Under the pieces are notes generated by a model, which worked only from the letters and a program-made list of their open reading frames with translations, ran no database searches and was not told the DNA's origin. From Leptothoe kymatousa TAU-MAC 1615 (GTDB lineage Bacteria > Cyanobacteriota > Cyanobacteriia > Phormidesmidales > Phormidesmidaceae): a stretch of 64,000 bases of DNA. Shown here in pieces: positions 53,395 to 63,231 of the stretch. Where the stretch lies: positions 1-64,000 of the forward strand of contig NZ_JADOER010000003.1 of NCBI RefSeq assembly GCF_018739865.1. The letters are read 5' to 3'. Position 1 is the stretch's first letter; each line of letters begins with the position of its first letter. The position numbers and the translations under genes are program-made.

Positions 53395-54198
53395 GTGGAA
53401 GCTGCATTCAAAGGAATCATTCGGCTATCGAAACGGGAAATTGAACAAATGCGCAATGCCTGCCAACTGGCGGCGCGCTTGTTAGATCACCTGGAGCCAA
53501 TGGTTCAACCGGGTGTCAGCACCTTAGAGTTGAATGATGAAGCCGAAAGATGGACCCAGGCCCACGATGCCAAAAGTGCGCCCCTGGGTTACCCCGGTGG
53601 CGAAGGCGTAGATCCCTTTCCCAAGTCAATTTGCACCAGCGTTAATGAAGTCGTCTGCCACGGCATTCCCAATGCTAAGCAAATTTTGCAGGACGGCGAC
53701 ATTATCAATATTGATGTCACCCCCATTTTGAATGGCTATCACGGCGATACCTCTCGCACCTTTCTAGTCGGTGACGTAGCCCCCCAAGCTCGCCAGCTAG
53801 TAGCAGTCACCGAAGAATCGATGTACAAAGGCATTCAAGCGGTGAAACCCGGCGCGCGGGTCGGTGATATTGGTGCCGCTATCCAAACCTATGCGGAAGC
53901 AAAAGGGTTTTCCGTCGTGCGTGATTTCGTCGGCCATGGCGTGCATCGCATCTTTCATACCGAGCCGCAAATTCCTCACTATGGCACTGCTGGCAAGGGC
54001 AAAAAGCTGGCACCCGGCATGGTGTTTACCATTGAACCCATGATCAACGTAGGTAGCTACGAAGTGGAACTACTGCCGGATGGATGGACAGCAGTGACTA
54101 AGGATAGAAAGCTTACGGCTCAATTTGAACACACGGTGGTTGTTACCAAAGATGGTGTGGATATTTTGACCAAGGCACCTGTCGCGGCTGCCGTGTAA
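53395..54198 (+). CDS. map: Methionine aminopeptidase, type I
   Basis: A 267-residue metallopeptidase that removes N-terminal methionine from new proteins. The pita-bread fold ligands are visible: Asp in INIDVTP, Asp in HGDTSRTF, His in GHGVHRIFH, Glu in FTIEPM and Glu in QFEHTVVV. Start is GTG (53395). Cyanobacteria carry several map genes, and this one is alone rather than beside secY or infA, so its paralogue class is not assigned. Confidence 0.96.
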   Translation: MEAAFKGIIRLSKREIEQMRNACQLAARLLDHLEPMVQPGVSTLELNDEAERWTQAHDAKSAPLGYPGGEGVDPFPKSICTSVNEVVCHGIPNAKQILQDGDIINIDVTPILNGYHGDTSRTFLVGDVAPQARQLVAVTEESMYKGIQAVKPGARVGDIGAAIQTYAEAKGFSVVRDFVGHGVHRIFHTEPQIPHYGTAGKGKKLAPGMVFTIEPMINVGSYEVELLPDGWTAVTKDRKLTAQFEHTVVVTKDGVDILTKAPVAAAV

Positions 54199-54237
54199 GC
54201 TCTATCAAAGCGTCACTCTCCCTTAAGCCCCAAACCC

Positions 54238-54795
54238 ATGGCTAGAGTCCTGTTCCTCTTTTTTTTGTTCCTGACTGGCTGCACCGTTTCTTCAGAACCC
54301 CCCAATCCACCGCCTGACAACGCCTCCACCCCAACCGTCGAATCTGTTCCAGCAGTTCTTGTAGAACCCGTTATTGTAGAAGCAGAAACCGCCCCCACCA
54401 ACGATAGTGGACTGCCGGTGGCCGATGTCGTATCGGTCGCTGTTTCTGGTGAACCAGGCAACTACACCTTTGCCGTCACCATTAGTAGCGCTGACACCGG
54501 ATGTGAGCAATATGCTGATTGGTGGGAAGTCGCCGATGTGCAAACCCAGGAGCTTCTCTATCGGCGAATCCTGGCCCATAGCCACACAAATGAGCAGCCG
54601 TTTACTCGCAGCGGTGGCCCTGTGAATATTAGTTCAGACCAAACGGTGGTCATTCGAGCCCACATGGGAGGAGTGCAACGCCATTATGGGGGACAAGTGT
54701 TGGAAGGGTCCGTCGATGCTGGTTTTGAATTTATTGCAGATTCCCTACCTAGTCTAGAAGCCGCACCGCCCCTGCCCAATGGATGCGCCTTCTAG
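54238..54795 (+). CDS. Lipoprotein of unknown function
   Basis: A 185-residue protein with a lipoprotein signal (hydrophobic run ending in lipobox LTGC) and a Pro/Thr/Glu/Val-rich spacer. The rest is a compact domain with SSADTGCEQYADWWEVAD, RILAHSHTNEQPFTRSGGPV and VVIRAHMGG, plausibly β-rich. Three Cys suggest a disulfide. No family was recognised. It lies 39 bp after map and may share its transcript. Confidence 0.7.
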   Translation: MARVLFLFFLFLTGCTVSSEPPNPPPDNASTPTVESVPAVLVEPVIVEAETAPTNDSGLPVADVVSVAVSGEPGNYTFAVTISSADTGCEQYADWWEVADVQTQELLYRRILAHSHTNEQPFTRSGGPVNISSDQTVVIRAHMGGVQRHYGGQVLEGSVDAGFEFIADSLPSLEAAPPLPNGCAF

Positions 54796-54880
54796 CATCT
54801 AGCTTCGACTCCACCCAACTGGCACAAGGGGCTTAGACGTAGAGTTAACTGCGCCCAAAATCCTTAGACTTCGCTCTGCT

Positions 54881-54915
54881 AGCGGAGTGTGTAGAGCCCG
54901 CTTCGCATTTTTTTT
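54881..54915 (+). terminator. Possible terminator after the lipoprotein gene
   Basis: A 5-bp stem AGCGG/CCGCT (54881-54885 with 54898-54902) is followed a few bases later by eight T (54908-54915). The stem is short, but the T-run and its place after the stop support termination. CTTCGC repeats flank the stem. Confidence 0.4.
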
Positions 54916-54955
54916 GCCAGGGATGAGAAGAGGTGCAAAGCCCACAAATGGGAGC

Positions 54956-55546
54956 TTACGCGGCTAATTCATCCTGAATTTCTAACTCACCTATCCAAAC
55001 TTGAGTGAGCAGGTGAACACCGGCCTCACTTAGCAACACTTCTTCGCCATCATAGGTGATGTCTTCATGGGAGCCCCCTGCTGCCACCACTAAGTCCTCT
55101 ATCCATAAATTACAGGGGGTGATGGGCGTTAACTTCAGCAGCTGCTCTAACCGCTGGCAAACGGGCTGCGCCAAATCTCGCTGAATGAGTTGATATAGCG
55201 CAATCCCTGTCTTGGCTTCTACACCGCCTAAAATTTGGTGTGCGTACCAAGCCGCTTCATTGGTGGAGAGTTGCTCTAGGCGCTGCTGCAGACGCTGCAT
55301 AACGCCATCGGCAAAGTTGGCCACGCCTAGTTGTTGGCTTAAGGCCTGGACAGGGGCATCCAAATCTCGCTGACTTAAACTGGAAATGCCATGCCAGTCA
55401 ATATGGGGGAATGCATTTTGCAGAAGAATAAACCCCCGCTCATTAATATGACAGGAGCCCTGACCTAAATCATAGGAAAAGTCCTGACCCGGCTGAGCAC
55501 CAGCCTCAACTAACATGCGGAAAAGCTCAATATCTTCGGACTGCAT
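54956..55546 (-). CDS. Conserved-looking hypothetical protein
   Basis: A 196-residue acidic, mostly helical soluble protein. Segments such as LFRMLVEAGAQPGQDFSYDLG, QRLQQRLEQLSTNEAAWYAHQILGG and CNLWIEDLVVAAGG give no match to a known enzyme. Some helical runs are Gln/Leu-rich and may mediate binding. ATG at 55546. The neighbouring genes share no theme with it. No function is proposed. Confidence 0.6.
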   Translation of the reverse strand: MQSEDIELFRMLVEAGAQPGQDFSYDLGQGSCHINERGFILLQNAFPHIDWHGISSLSQRDLDAPVQALSQQLGVANFADGVMQRLQQRLEQLSTNEAAWYAHQILGGVEAKTGIALYQLIQRDLAQPVCQRLEQLLKLTPITPCNLWIEDLVVAAGGSHEDITYDGEEVLLSEAGVHLLTQVWIGELEIQDELAA

Positions 55547-55802
55547 AGCAAGCCCCCTTCTAGACGCTAATACAATATTTTTTAATAATTAAAGCAGTTA
55601 CTACGTTAGCATTTCAGGATTGGCTAGTTGTAACAACTGGTACAAACCCTTAAAAATAGGCAAATACGCTGATATCCACAGGTGTGATTGACTACGGATA
55701 TGCTGATCGTAGACCAGGTGTTGCTTGATGGCAGTCCCCCCTGGGGGTAGTAAGTCGTTTTTAATTAATATTACTAACTGGTTACTGACTGGACATCTGC
55801 GG

Positions 55803-56735
55803 TTAACGCGCTTGCTGCTCTTGATACGCCCTATACACCGCATTCACGTTGTACCAATTCAGAAAAATACGAGCAACTTCTAAGGAAAGCTGAGGACGGC
55901 CTTGGTTGATCAACCACTGCAAAAGAGGTCTCAGGCTGTGCTCATTCAGCAAACCGCCCAGGGATAGCAGCCCCCACAGCCCCCGGTGCAGCCAGGTCAT
56001 CTGAATCATCATGCGCACATCCAAGGTTGGATGCTTTTGGTAAAACACAACACCCATACGGGCTCGCTGGATTTCTACATCAATGAGACGCGGCAAGTCA
56101 TCCAGACTAAATGGGGGATGCCAATGGTACCCAACGGCTTCTGGACATTTGACCAATTTGAGACCACGGTTTTTTAGGCGAACGCCTAGCTCTAGGTCTT
56201 CCCAACCGTATTGGGTAAATTGGACATCAAATAATCCAGCGTCTGTCAGCCAGTGTTTTGCGATCGCAACATTGCCAGTGGCAAAAAAGGCTTGGGAATA
56301 GTCTGTCACCTTAAAGGGTTCAGAGGTAGGCTGCTCAAAATTGCACGTATTCACCACCCGCCCATAGGTAAACACGCGATCATTGCCGTGGGTGGTGTAG
56401 TACTCAGTCAGCGCATCGGCATGGTGCTGCAAAAATCCATCTAGCACCACCAAATCACTATCAATAAAGATAATGGTGTCGCCTATGGCTTCTTCTACGC
56501 CAAGGTTGCGGGCACCGGCAGCCCCTTTATGATCCTGCCCATAGAGTTTTACGTGGGCTAGCTGTTCTGCGTTTAACCACTCGACGGTGCCATCGGTAGA
56601 GCCGTCATCTACCACAACAATTTCGTACCCTTGGATTTGAGTATCACTGCGCAAAACCTGCTGTTCCATGGCTCGCAGGCATTTTTCTAAAATGGGTTTT
56701 CGGTTGTATGTGGGAATAACAACGCTAAAAAACAT
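55803..56735 (-). CDS. Family 2 glycosyltransferase
   Basis: A 310-residue GT-A fold enzyme. It has the N-terminal VVIPTYNRKPILEKCLRAME, the DDGSTDGT loop and DSDLVVLDGF holding the DxD-type nucleotide-sugar site. A conserved ED in YGWEDLELGVRL serves as the catalytic-base region. The C-terminal 60 residues are more variable. The acceptor is unknown; cell-surface polysaccharide synthesis is the usual context. It lacks membrane segments and is separate from other glycan genes. Confidence 0.93.
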   Translation of the reverse strand: MFFSVVIPTYNRKPILEKCLRAMEQQVLRSDTQIQGYEIVVVDDGSTDGTVEWLNAEQLAHVKLYGQDHKGAAGARNLGVEEAIGDTIIFIDSDLVVLDGFLQHHADALTEYYTTHGNDRVFTYGRVVNTCNFEQPTSEPFKVTDYSQAFFATGNVAIAKHWLTDAGLFDVQFTQYGWEDLELGVRLKNRGLKLVKCPEAVGYHWHPPFSLDDLPRLIDVEIQRARMGVVFYQKHPTLDVRMMIQMTWLHRGLWGLLSLGGLLNEHSLRPLLQWLINQGRPQLSLEVARIFLNWYNVNAVYRAYQEQQAR

Positions 56736-56957
56736 GGATCGGTGATTAAGGGCTCAAGCTCTATCATAGCGGTCTCAACCAACAATCTTGGCAACACGGT
56801 TTGCGAGCGATATGGGCTGTAACGATTGCCATCAGCAGTAGATAGCCATGGTCAAGACAGCTGATCAAACATTATTTTGTCAGCGAAATCATACCAGGGA
56901 TCAGCAACGACCTACCGTAAGATATAGGTTTGTAATTTAGCTGATGGGAAATCAATT

Positions 56958-58157
56958 ATGGGTCGGGCTGAACGGGTTGTACTTGCCTATTCGGGCGGTG
57001 TAGACACTACCGTGTGCATTCCTTACTTAAAGAATGAATTTGGTGTCAAAGAAGTTATTACGCTAGCAGCGGATCTGGGCCAAGGGGAAGAACTGGGCCC
57101 CATCCAAGAAAAGGCATTAGCTGCGGGCGTCATGGAATCTCTGGTGGAGGATCTCACGGAAACCTTTATTACGGACTATGCGTTCCCAGCGATTCAGGCC
57201 AATGCCCTCTATGAAAATCGATATCCCCTATCCACTGCGTTGGCGCGCCCCCTGATTGCCAAAGCACTAGTTGCGGCGGCTGAAAAATATGGAGCCGATG
57301 CCGTCGCCCATGGGTGTACGGGGAAAGGGAATGACCAGGTCCGGTTTGATGTTGCGATCGCAGGCCTTAACCCTAACCTCAAAGTGCTAGCACCTGCTCG
57401 TGAATGGGGCATGAGCCGAGAAGAAGCCATCGCCTATGGTGAAAAATTTGGCCTCACCTTTCCCGTCAAAAAATCTTCCCCCTACAGCATTGACCGCAAT
57501 CTACTCGGTCGAAGCGTAGAAGCTGGCATCTTAGAGAATCCGTGGACTGAACCCCCGGAGGAAGTCTATGCCTTAACCAAAGCCATTAAAGATACCCCAG
57601 ACGAACCAGAATATATCGAGATTAACTTCGAAGCAGGCATTCCTGTGGGCTTAAACGGCAATAGCCTGGACCCTGTAGAACTCATCACCCAGCTCAACAC
57701 CTTAGCTGGCACCCATGGCATCGGTCGCCTCGACATGATCGAAAACCGCCTAGTAGGCATCAAATCCCGCGAGATTTACGAAACCCCGGCTTTACTAGTC
57801 CTGATCGCAGCTCATCGCGACCTAGAAAGCCTCACACTCAACGCCAATGTCACCCAGTACAAACGTGGCATTGAACAAACTTACAGCGAGCTAGTCTACA
57901 ACGGTCTTTGGTTTAGTCCGCTCAAAGCAGCCCTAGATGCCTTTATCCAACAAACCCAAGCAAGAGTTGCAGGCACTATCCGCCTCAAACTCTTTAAAGG
58001 CAATGCCACCATCGTTGGCAGGACATCGCCCAACGCACTGTACACCGAAGAACTCGCCACCTATGGTGCAGACGATAAATTTGACCACAAAGCCGCCGAA
58101 GGGTTCATCTATGTCTGGGGTCTACCCACACGTATTTGGTCCGAGAAACTACGCTAA
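56958..58157 (+). CDS. argG: Argininosuccinate synthase
   Basis: A 399-residue enzyme that joins citrulline and aspartate with ATP in arginine biosynthesis. The ATP loop [24 protein letters not shown] and [19 protein letters not shown] match ArgG. Length is standard. In many family members the P-loop reads AYSGGLDTS, so the Val here is a minor difference. The ATG at 56958 is the natural start. A hairpin lies 65 bp past the stop. Confidence 0.97.
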   Translation: MGRAERVVLAYSGGVDTTVCIPYLKNEFGVKEVITLAADLGQGEELGPIQEKALAAGVMESLVEDLTETFITDYAFPAIQANALYENRYPLSTALARPLIAKALVAAAEKYGADAVAHGCTGKGNDQVRFDVAIAGLNPNLKVLAPAREWGMSREEAIAYGEKFGLTFPVKKSSPYSIDRNLLGRSVEAGILENPWTEPPEEVYALTKAIKDTPDEPEYIEINFEAGIPVGLNGNSLDPVELITQLNTLAGTHGIGRLDMIENRLVGIKSREIYETPALLVLIAAHRDLESLTLNANVTQYKRGIEQTYSELVYNGLWFSPLKAALDAFIQQTQARVAGTIRLKLFKGNATIVGRTSPNALYTEELATYGADDKFDHKAAEGFIYVWGLPTRIWSEKLR

Positions 58158-58674
58158 TAGTGTGAGCATAATACTTTCAGAGTAGCCGCAACACACTTCT
58201 ATATAATCAAACAACTTTGATAGGACGACTGATAGGACGTATCCCAACCCCATTCAGTCGTCCTTACTGATTTTGTAGAAGATAATGCCCCACAGACTAG
58301 CAACCAACAAAAGCATCACCCCACGTAACTCATCGCAGCAAAAAGCAGCAAGCATCCACCTTGCTTTACAGGCAAAGCATCCGTTGCAAAATTAAATACT
58401 TCTCGGCATGAATAAAAAAAAAGCTTAGAATTTCAATAGCCAGCATCTAAGAATTCAATCAACTTTTCTTTAAATAATGGGAATACTTTAAAACAAGGCT
58501 CCAATATAAAGCTAACTGAAATCGAATTATCAACTTTGAAGACCTCAATTTCCCTTGATACTTTAAAGTTATTTCACATCATTAGTTTTTCGATGTTTAG
58601 CAATTATCTCAATGACAATAAAATCCATAAACTGAGTTAATCTATTTGTATTTCTTCGACTTGAAATAAGTGGT
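58158..58674. other. Intergenic region between argG and GGDEF-EAL gene
   Basis: About 517 bp. The left part has the argG 3' hairpin at 58222-58264; the right 250 bp (58420-58670) is very AT-rich, as expected for a promoter region of the signalling operon. No conserved open frame or RNA gene was recognised. Confidence 0.55.
58222..58264 (+). terminator. Hairpin after argG
   Basis: AGGACGACTGA (58222-58232) pairs perfectly with TCAGTCGTCCT (58254-58264) over a 21-nt loop. Only a weak T-rich tract follows, so termination efficiency is uncertain. Confidence 0.5.
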
Positions 58675-60876
58675 GTGACCAATAATATTAGTAATTTAGA
58701 AAAAAGTAATGTCGAGTTAAAACAGCACTTGGGCCGCTGGCAGCGAGCAACCCAAGCACTGTTAGCCACGAAAGATCGCCTCAAGCGGTTATTAGCATCA
58801 AGTCCTGCCGTTATTTACAGTTGTCAGGCTGCAGGTAGCTACGGCATCATTTTCGTTAGTGAAAGTATCCGCCAGTTTGGCTATCAACCCCAAGACTTTT
58901 TAGAAAATTTTGATCTCTGGAAAGAGTGTATTCATCCCGACGATGTAGACTATGCCCTTTCCGAATCTTCAGATTTAATCCATCAAACACAGCAAATTTT
59001 TGAGTACCGCTTCCGCCATAAAGATGGAGATTTTCGTTGGATTCAAGATCAACGAAATCTAATTTTAGACGAAGCCGGTAATAGCATTGAAATCATTGGT
59101 TCTTGGCAAGACATTACGGAACATAAGTATATTGAGCAAGCGCTGTTTCAAGAAAAAGAACTCGCTCAAAATATTTTGCAATCCATCGGAGATGGAGTCA
59201 TTACAACCGATGCCCAAGGTCAAATTCAATATATTAATGCCGCTGCTGAACAAATCACTGGATACACCTTAGAAGCAGCCATTGGTAAACCTCTATCATG
59301 GCTCATTAAAAGCCATGAAAAGAACCATAGTGGCAGTATCAACCATGCCCTGCAAACTGCCAAAAGTTTGAGCAAGGTGGTGAACATCACAGCGGACCAA
59401 GCATTTGTATTACAAGGTAGTCAGCCACGTACCATTGATGGCTCAGTAGCGCCCATCCGTAACCGCAAAGAAGGCGTCATTGGCACAGTGGTCGTTTTCC
59501 GAGATATCACTCAAAACCGAGTGCTTGCCCGGCAACTTTCCTGGCAAGCAAGCCATGATTTTTTAACTGGACTCTTAAATCGTCGAGATTTTGAGCAACA
59601 GCTTGCCCAAGCTATCGACAATACCCGCACTCACAACAAGAAACATAGCTTGTGCTATTTAGATCTTGATCAGTTTAAGGTCGTTAACGATACCTGTGGG
59701 CACGCGGCTGGAGACGAACTTCTCAGACAGCTAGCTAGATTGATGGGCAAACAGCTGCGCTCCAACGATGTACTTGCCCGCATTGGCGGCGATGAATTTG
59801 GCATTATTTTACAAAACTGCTCCTTGGACAATGCCGTAGGATTAACGGACAAGTTACTCCATGCACTTCAAGGGTTTCGCTTTGTTTGGCACGATAATAC
59901 ATTTTCCATTGGTGCTAGCGCCGGTCTAGTGGAAATTAATCAAGAATGCGGAGACATCAACTCCGTTTTAGGCGCCGCAGATGCAGCCTGTTTTGCCGCT
60001 AAAAACCAAGGTCGCAATCGCTTCCATGTATACCGATCAAATGATGAAGTATTGACAACACAGAGGGGTGAACGTCAATGGGTTGCTCGCATTTTAAAGG
60101 CCCTCGAAGAAGACCGGTTTTGCCTATACCAACAAGCTATTGTGCCAATCCACACCACTGAAGGTGGTGTCACGCACCACGAATTGTTGCTCCGCATGAT
60201 CAGTGAAACAGGTGAAGTCATACCCCCCATGGCATTTGTTCCTGCGGCTGAGCGCTATGGCCTAATGCCCAAGCTCGACCGTTGGGTTATTAGTAGTTTC
60301 TTTAACCAGTATCAAATACGCCAGCAAGCAAATACAATGCAGGCTGAGCATGCCCAAGGACCAGACTACATGCCACTGTATTGCATTAATCTTTCAGGCA
60401 TGAGCATCAATGATGACTACTTAGCAGCTTTTTTAAAGGAACAATTTACACTCCATGAAATATTGCCCCAGACGATTTGTTTTGAAATTACCGAAACAGC
60501 TGCGATTACCAACTTATCCCGTGCTGCTGATCTAATTCAAGAAATCAAAAATTTAGGCTGTGCCTTTGCCTTAGATGACTTTGGCAGCGGCATGAGTTCT
60601 CTGGCTTATCTCAAAACCCTACCAGTGGACTACGTTAAAATCGATGGCAATTTTATTCGCAACATTATCCAAGATCCAGTGGATAGCGTCATGGTTGAGT
60701 CCATTACTCGCATTGGTCATGAGCTCGGCATCCAAACGATTGCCGAATTCGTAGAAAATGAAGAAATTTTAGCAAAACTGCGCCTATTAGGTGTGGACTA
60801 TGCCCAGGGTTACGGTATAGGTCATCCCGTACCATTCCGCCGTTCCCAGGGTGGCACACCCTATTCTTTGGGCTGA
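58675..60876 (+). CDS. PAS-PAS-GGDEF-EAL cyclic-di-GMP protein
   Basis: A 733-residue soluble signalling protein. Two PAS domains occupy about 35-165 and 165-290. The first ends in FRHKDGDFRWIQDQR and IIGSWQDITEHK, the PAC pattern. The GGDEF domain is intact (GGDEF 371-375) with the inhibitory RxxD site (362-365). The EAL domain has ELLLR near 503 in place of EALLR, and keeps ALDDFGSG and YVKIDG, so phosphodiesterase activity is likely. It may both make and break c-di-GMP. The chosen GTG start is uncertain; an N-terminal coiled coil follows. It opens an operon with a response regulator 15 bp downstream. Confidence 0.93.
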   Translation: MTNNISNLEKSNVELKQHLGRWQRATQALLATKDRLKRLLASSPAVIYSCQAAGSYGIIFVSESIRQFGYQPQDFLENFDLWKECIHPDDVDYALSESSDLIHQTQQIFEYRFRHKDGDFRWIQDQRNLILDEAGNSIEIIGSWQDITEHKYIEQALFQEKELAQNILQSIGDGVITTDAQGQIQYINAAAEQITGYTLEAAIGKPLSWLIKSHEKNHSGSINHALQTAKSLSKVVNITADQAFVLQGSQPRTIDGSVAPIRNRKEGVIGTVVVFRDITQNRVLARQLSWQASHDFLTGLLNRRDFEQQLAQAIDNTRTHNKKHSLCYLDLDQFKVVNDTCGHAAGDELLRQLARLMGKQLRSNDVLARIGGDEFGIILQNCSLDNAVGLTDKLLHALQGFRFVWHDNTFSIGASAGLVEINQECGDINSVLGAADAACFAAKNQGRNRFHVYRSNDEVLTTQRGERQWVARILKALEEDRFCLYQQAIVPIHTTEGGVTHHELLLRMISETGEVIPPMAFVPAAERYGLMPKLDRWVISSFFNQYQIRQQANTMQAEHAQGPDYMPLYCINLSGMSINDDYLAAFLKEQFTLHEILPQTICFEITETAAITNLSRAADLIQEIKNLGCAFALDDFGSGMSSLAYLKTLPVDYVKIDGNFIRNIIQDPVDSVMVESITRIGHELGIQTIAEFVENEEILAKLRLLGVDYAQGYGIGHPVPFRRSQGGTPYSLG

Positions 60877-60891
60877 TGGGAGGCAAAATAC

Positions 60892-61668
60892 ATGGCTGAA
60901 ACAATTTTGGTAATCGAGGATGAGCGCCTTACCCGTAAAAACTTAATTAGTTTTTTAACCTCAGAAGGATTTGACACCTTAGAAGCGTCCAATGGACGCA
61001 TTGGGATTGAACTGGCTCAAGCCCATCTACCGGACTTGATCATTTGCGATATTCTCATGCCAGAGTTGGATGGTTACGATGTTTTGATTACATTGCAACA
61101 GCAAATGGAAACGGCCACGATTCCATTTATTTTTCTGACTGTTTCTGCTACAGAAGACGGATTTCGCCAAGGATTAGCCCTGGGAGCTGACGATTATTTA
61201 AGCAAACCAGTGACCAGCGAGCAGCTACGAGCGGCCATCGCGGCCCAGTTGCAACAAACAAACTCTTCCCTTGGCAGTTTAACTGAGCCGTTTACCGAAT
61301 CAGCAGAAAGTAACGCGATCCTTCAGAACTATGGTGATAGCGATACGGCTCTCCCAACTAAAACAATATCACCGCCCAAGCAGCCACTTACCCCGGTGAT
61401 GTCGGTGAAAGCGACTCTTTTGGAAACACTGTGCCCAACCATTAAACAACGTTTAATGCATTTACGCCGAGATGTAGAAGAGGTTCAAGCATTGATGCCT
61501 GACAATCAATCTGCGCAAAGATTACGCGATGAGTTTGCGCAATTATTGTCCCTAATCAATGAAACATCGGTGATCCAAAAGGCTCTTACCCCAGACAACG
61601 CCACGGATTTACTGACAACGTTTACAAACATGGTCAAAGACGTGGAAAGGAGTCCGAGAAATGGATAG
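60892..61668 (+). CDS. Response regulator with unclassified C-terminal region
   Basis: A 258-residue protein. Residues 1-125 form a receiver domain: acidic pocket in VIEDER, phospho-acceptor Asp53 in ICDILMP, Thr in FLTVSA and Lys in YLSKPV. A Ser/Thr/Pro-rich linker and a helical C-terminus of about 90 residues follow, with LMHLRRDVEEVQALM; no known output domain was recognised. Its last 8 bp overlap the next gene. It probably links the PAS-GGDEF-EAL protein and the chemoreceptor cluster. Confidence 0.9.
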   Translation: MAETILVIEDERLTRKNLISFLTSEGFDTLEASNGRIGIELAQAHLPDLIICDILMPELDGYDVLITLQQQMETATIPFIFLTVSATEDGFRQGLALGADDYLSKPVTSEQLRAAIAAQLQQTNSSLGSLTEPFTESAESNAILQNYGDSDTALPTKTISPPKQPLTPVMSVKATLLETLCPTIKQRLMHLRRDVEEVQALMPDNQSAQRLRDEFAQLLSLINETSVIQKALTPDNATDLLTTFTNMVKDVERSPRNG

Positions 61669-62701
61669 GTCACCGTTGAGCCGACCTGAGGTGTCTACGA
61701 TAGTTACGTCTCTTTCCCTATCCCAGGTGGTCCATCGCCTGCAACAGGGCTCGGTCGTTATCCAGGCCCCCCAAGCCATCGCTCAACAGATTATGGCCTG
61801 GACCAATGGACAACCTGAGCTAACTCAGTGTTTGATAGATAAAGTACTCCGCAGATTAGAAGCTCCTTTTTCTGGCACTGCCCTAGAGCTAGTCAATCAG
61901 GAAGTTAAGGATTACTTTTCTCCAGACTTACTTGCAGTGGCCAACAGGGATGAGACGCCAACCATTTCTTTGCTAACTCGCCTGAAAGAAGTCTTGCTCC
62001 AAGATAAGCGGCAAGACTATCGGCGGCTCAAATATTATCAAGCCGTATTACTTAAGCCCCATAACATACCTCCAGGGTACCAAGTCGAAAATAATGCTTT
62101 GGTAGAAGGAGGATTGCTATCTAAGAATGCTCGTGGACAGACTAAAGTAGCAAATCCAATTTATCGGCGCGTTTTCAATGCGCCTTGGATTGAGCAACAA
62201 TTGGACCGTCCCTTGATACAGAGCAAAGGAAATTGGTTGTTACTCACGTCCCTACTCTCTATTCTGGCATTTATAGTGTTACAGAGTATCTTCCGGTATA
62301 TTCCTCTTTCAGCTAATCATCACTGCCATCAAGAGACTGACCTACGGGATGCTGTTCTCGCCAAACTTTCTCTGGAACCGATGCAAATGCAAACGTCCAT
62401 CAATCAGCTCCTGACGCTACGGGCACAAAATCAACTGAGTGATCAGTGTCAAAGCGTATTGCATGATTTGCAATATAGCTATGGCATTTATGTATCGGCT
62501 GGCACCCATAATAATCCAATCGATGCCGCTCAGTATTTATGTCAAATTCCTGAATCTTATTATTTAAAAAGAAATTCCGTGCCGTGGTTTAGTCGATGGT
62601 CCAATATTTATAAGCGCATTGATTTTGCTGATTCACTGGCTAACTATGTTGAGCAAAATCCCTGTCCTGGCTATAGCTTTTTAAATCGAGTCAGTCCTTG
62701 A
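61661..62701 (+). CDS. Membrane protein resembling the C-terminal part of AAA-like proteins
   Basis: A 346-residue protein. Residues 40-190 match the winged-helix part of cyanobacterial AAA-like (AAA_35) proteins: AWTNGQPELTQCL, ENNALVEGGLLSK and VANPIYRRVFNAPWIEQQL. The P-loop half is missing. A transmembrane helix lies near 200-220 (LLLTSLLSILAFIVLQSIF). The last 125 residues contain several Cys and would face the periplasm if the helix is a simple anchor. Read as a receptor-like relic or adaptor, not an ATPase. It overlaps the response regulator by 8 bp and precedes cheW. Confidence 0.7.
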   Translation: MDRSPLSRPEVSTIVTSLSLSQVVHRLQQGSVVIQAPQAIAQQIMAWTNGQPELTQCLIDKVLRRLEAPFSGTALELVNQEVKDYFSPDLLAVANRDETPTISLLTRLKEVLLQDKRQDYRRLKYYQAVLLKPHNIPPGYQVENNALVEGGLLSKNARGQTKVANPIYRRVFNAPWIEQQLDRPLIQSKGNWLLLTSLLSILAFIVLQSIFRYIPLSANHHCHQETDLRDAVLAKLSLEPMQMQTSINQLLTLRAQNQLSDQCQSVLHDLQYSYGIYVSAGTHNNPIDAAQYLCQIPESYYLKRNSVPWFSRWSNIYKRIDFADSLANYVEQNPCPGYSFLNRVSP

Positions 62702-62745
62702 TTCTATGGGCGTACATACCTCTTTTAAGGAGGGCATCTATTTTT

Positions 62746-63228
62746 ATGCGATCGCAACCATCTGAAACTCAATCGATGCTGAGTTTTCGCTTAACCTCCC
62801 AGCTACAAGCCGTCATCTCAGTCAACGAATTAATCGGTCTCACAACAATTCAAACCAACTGCATTGCGCCTATTCCAGATACCCCCCCAGCGACCATGGG
62901 CATCTACAACTATCGTAGCCACCCCGTTTGGATTATTGACTTACCGTGCTTACTAGACCTAACCCCCCTCTACCTAGCCAATACCCGCCAAGTCTGTAGC
63001 ATTATTTTTTTACGCGCCCAGCAGCAAACCATCGGATTTGCCGTCCACCAATTAGGGCAAATGGTCACATTCAAGGAGGGGCAACTCCAAAAGGACTACC
63101 AGAACCCAGGAGTCCAACGCTTAAATTGGTGCATCAATGGTATCTATACCGACAATAATGTCACCATGCTGTCCCTACAAAGCAGCAAAATGTTTGACCT
63201 CTTGAAAAACAACGAAATGACAGTATAG
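62746..63228 (+). CDS. CheW-like chemotaxis adaptor
   Basis: A 160-residue CheW domain protein: MLSFRLTSQLQAVISVNELIGL, MGIYNYRSHPVWIIDLPCLL, IIFLRAQQQTIGFAVHQLGQM, the β-barrel pattern that bridges chemoreceptors and CheA. The start at 62746 has an AAGGAGGG site (62727-62734), while an upstream TTG lies at 62698. Located between the AAA-like protein and a chemoreceptor, as in cyanobacterial phototaxis/chemotaxis operons of the pix/pil type. CheA would be expected downstream, beyond the window. Confidence 0.9.
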   Translation: MRSQPSETQSMLSFRLTSQLQAVISVNELIGLTTIQTNCIAPIPDTPPATMGIYNYRSHPVWIIDLPCLLDLTPLYLANTRQVCSIIFLRAQQQTIGFAVHQLGQMVTFKEGQLQKDYQNPGVQRLNWCINGIYTDNNVTMLSLQSSKMFDLLKNNEMTV

Positions 63229-63231
63229 GCC

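Noticed and set aside
55601..55843. 80-codon minus-strand frame after the glycosyltransferase
   Set aside because: It starts inside the glycosyltransferase gene, has a basic, unpatterned sequence and no ribosome site; chance open frame is more likely.
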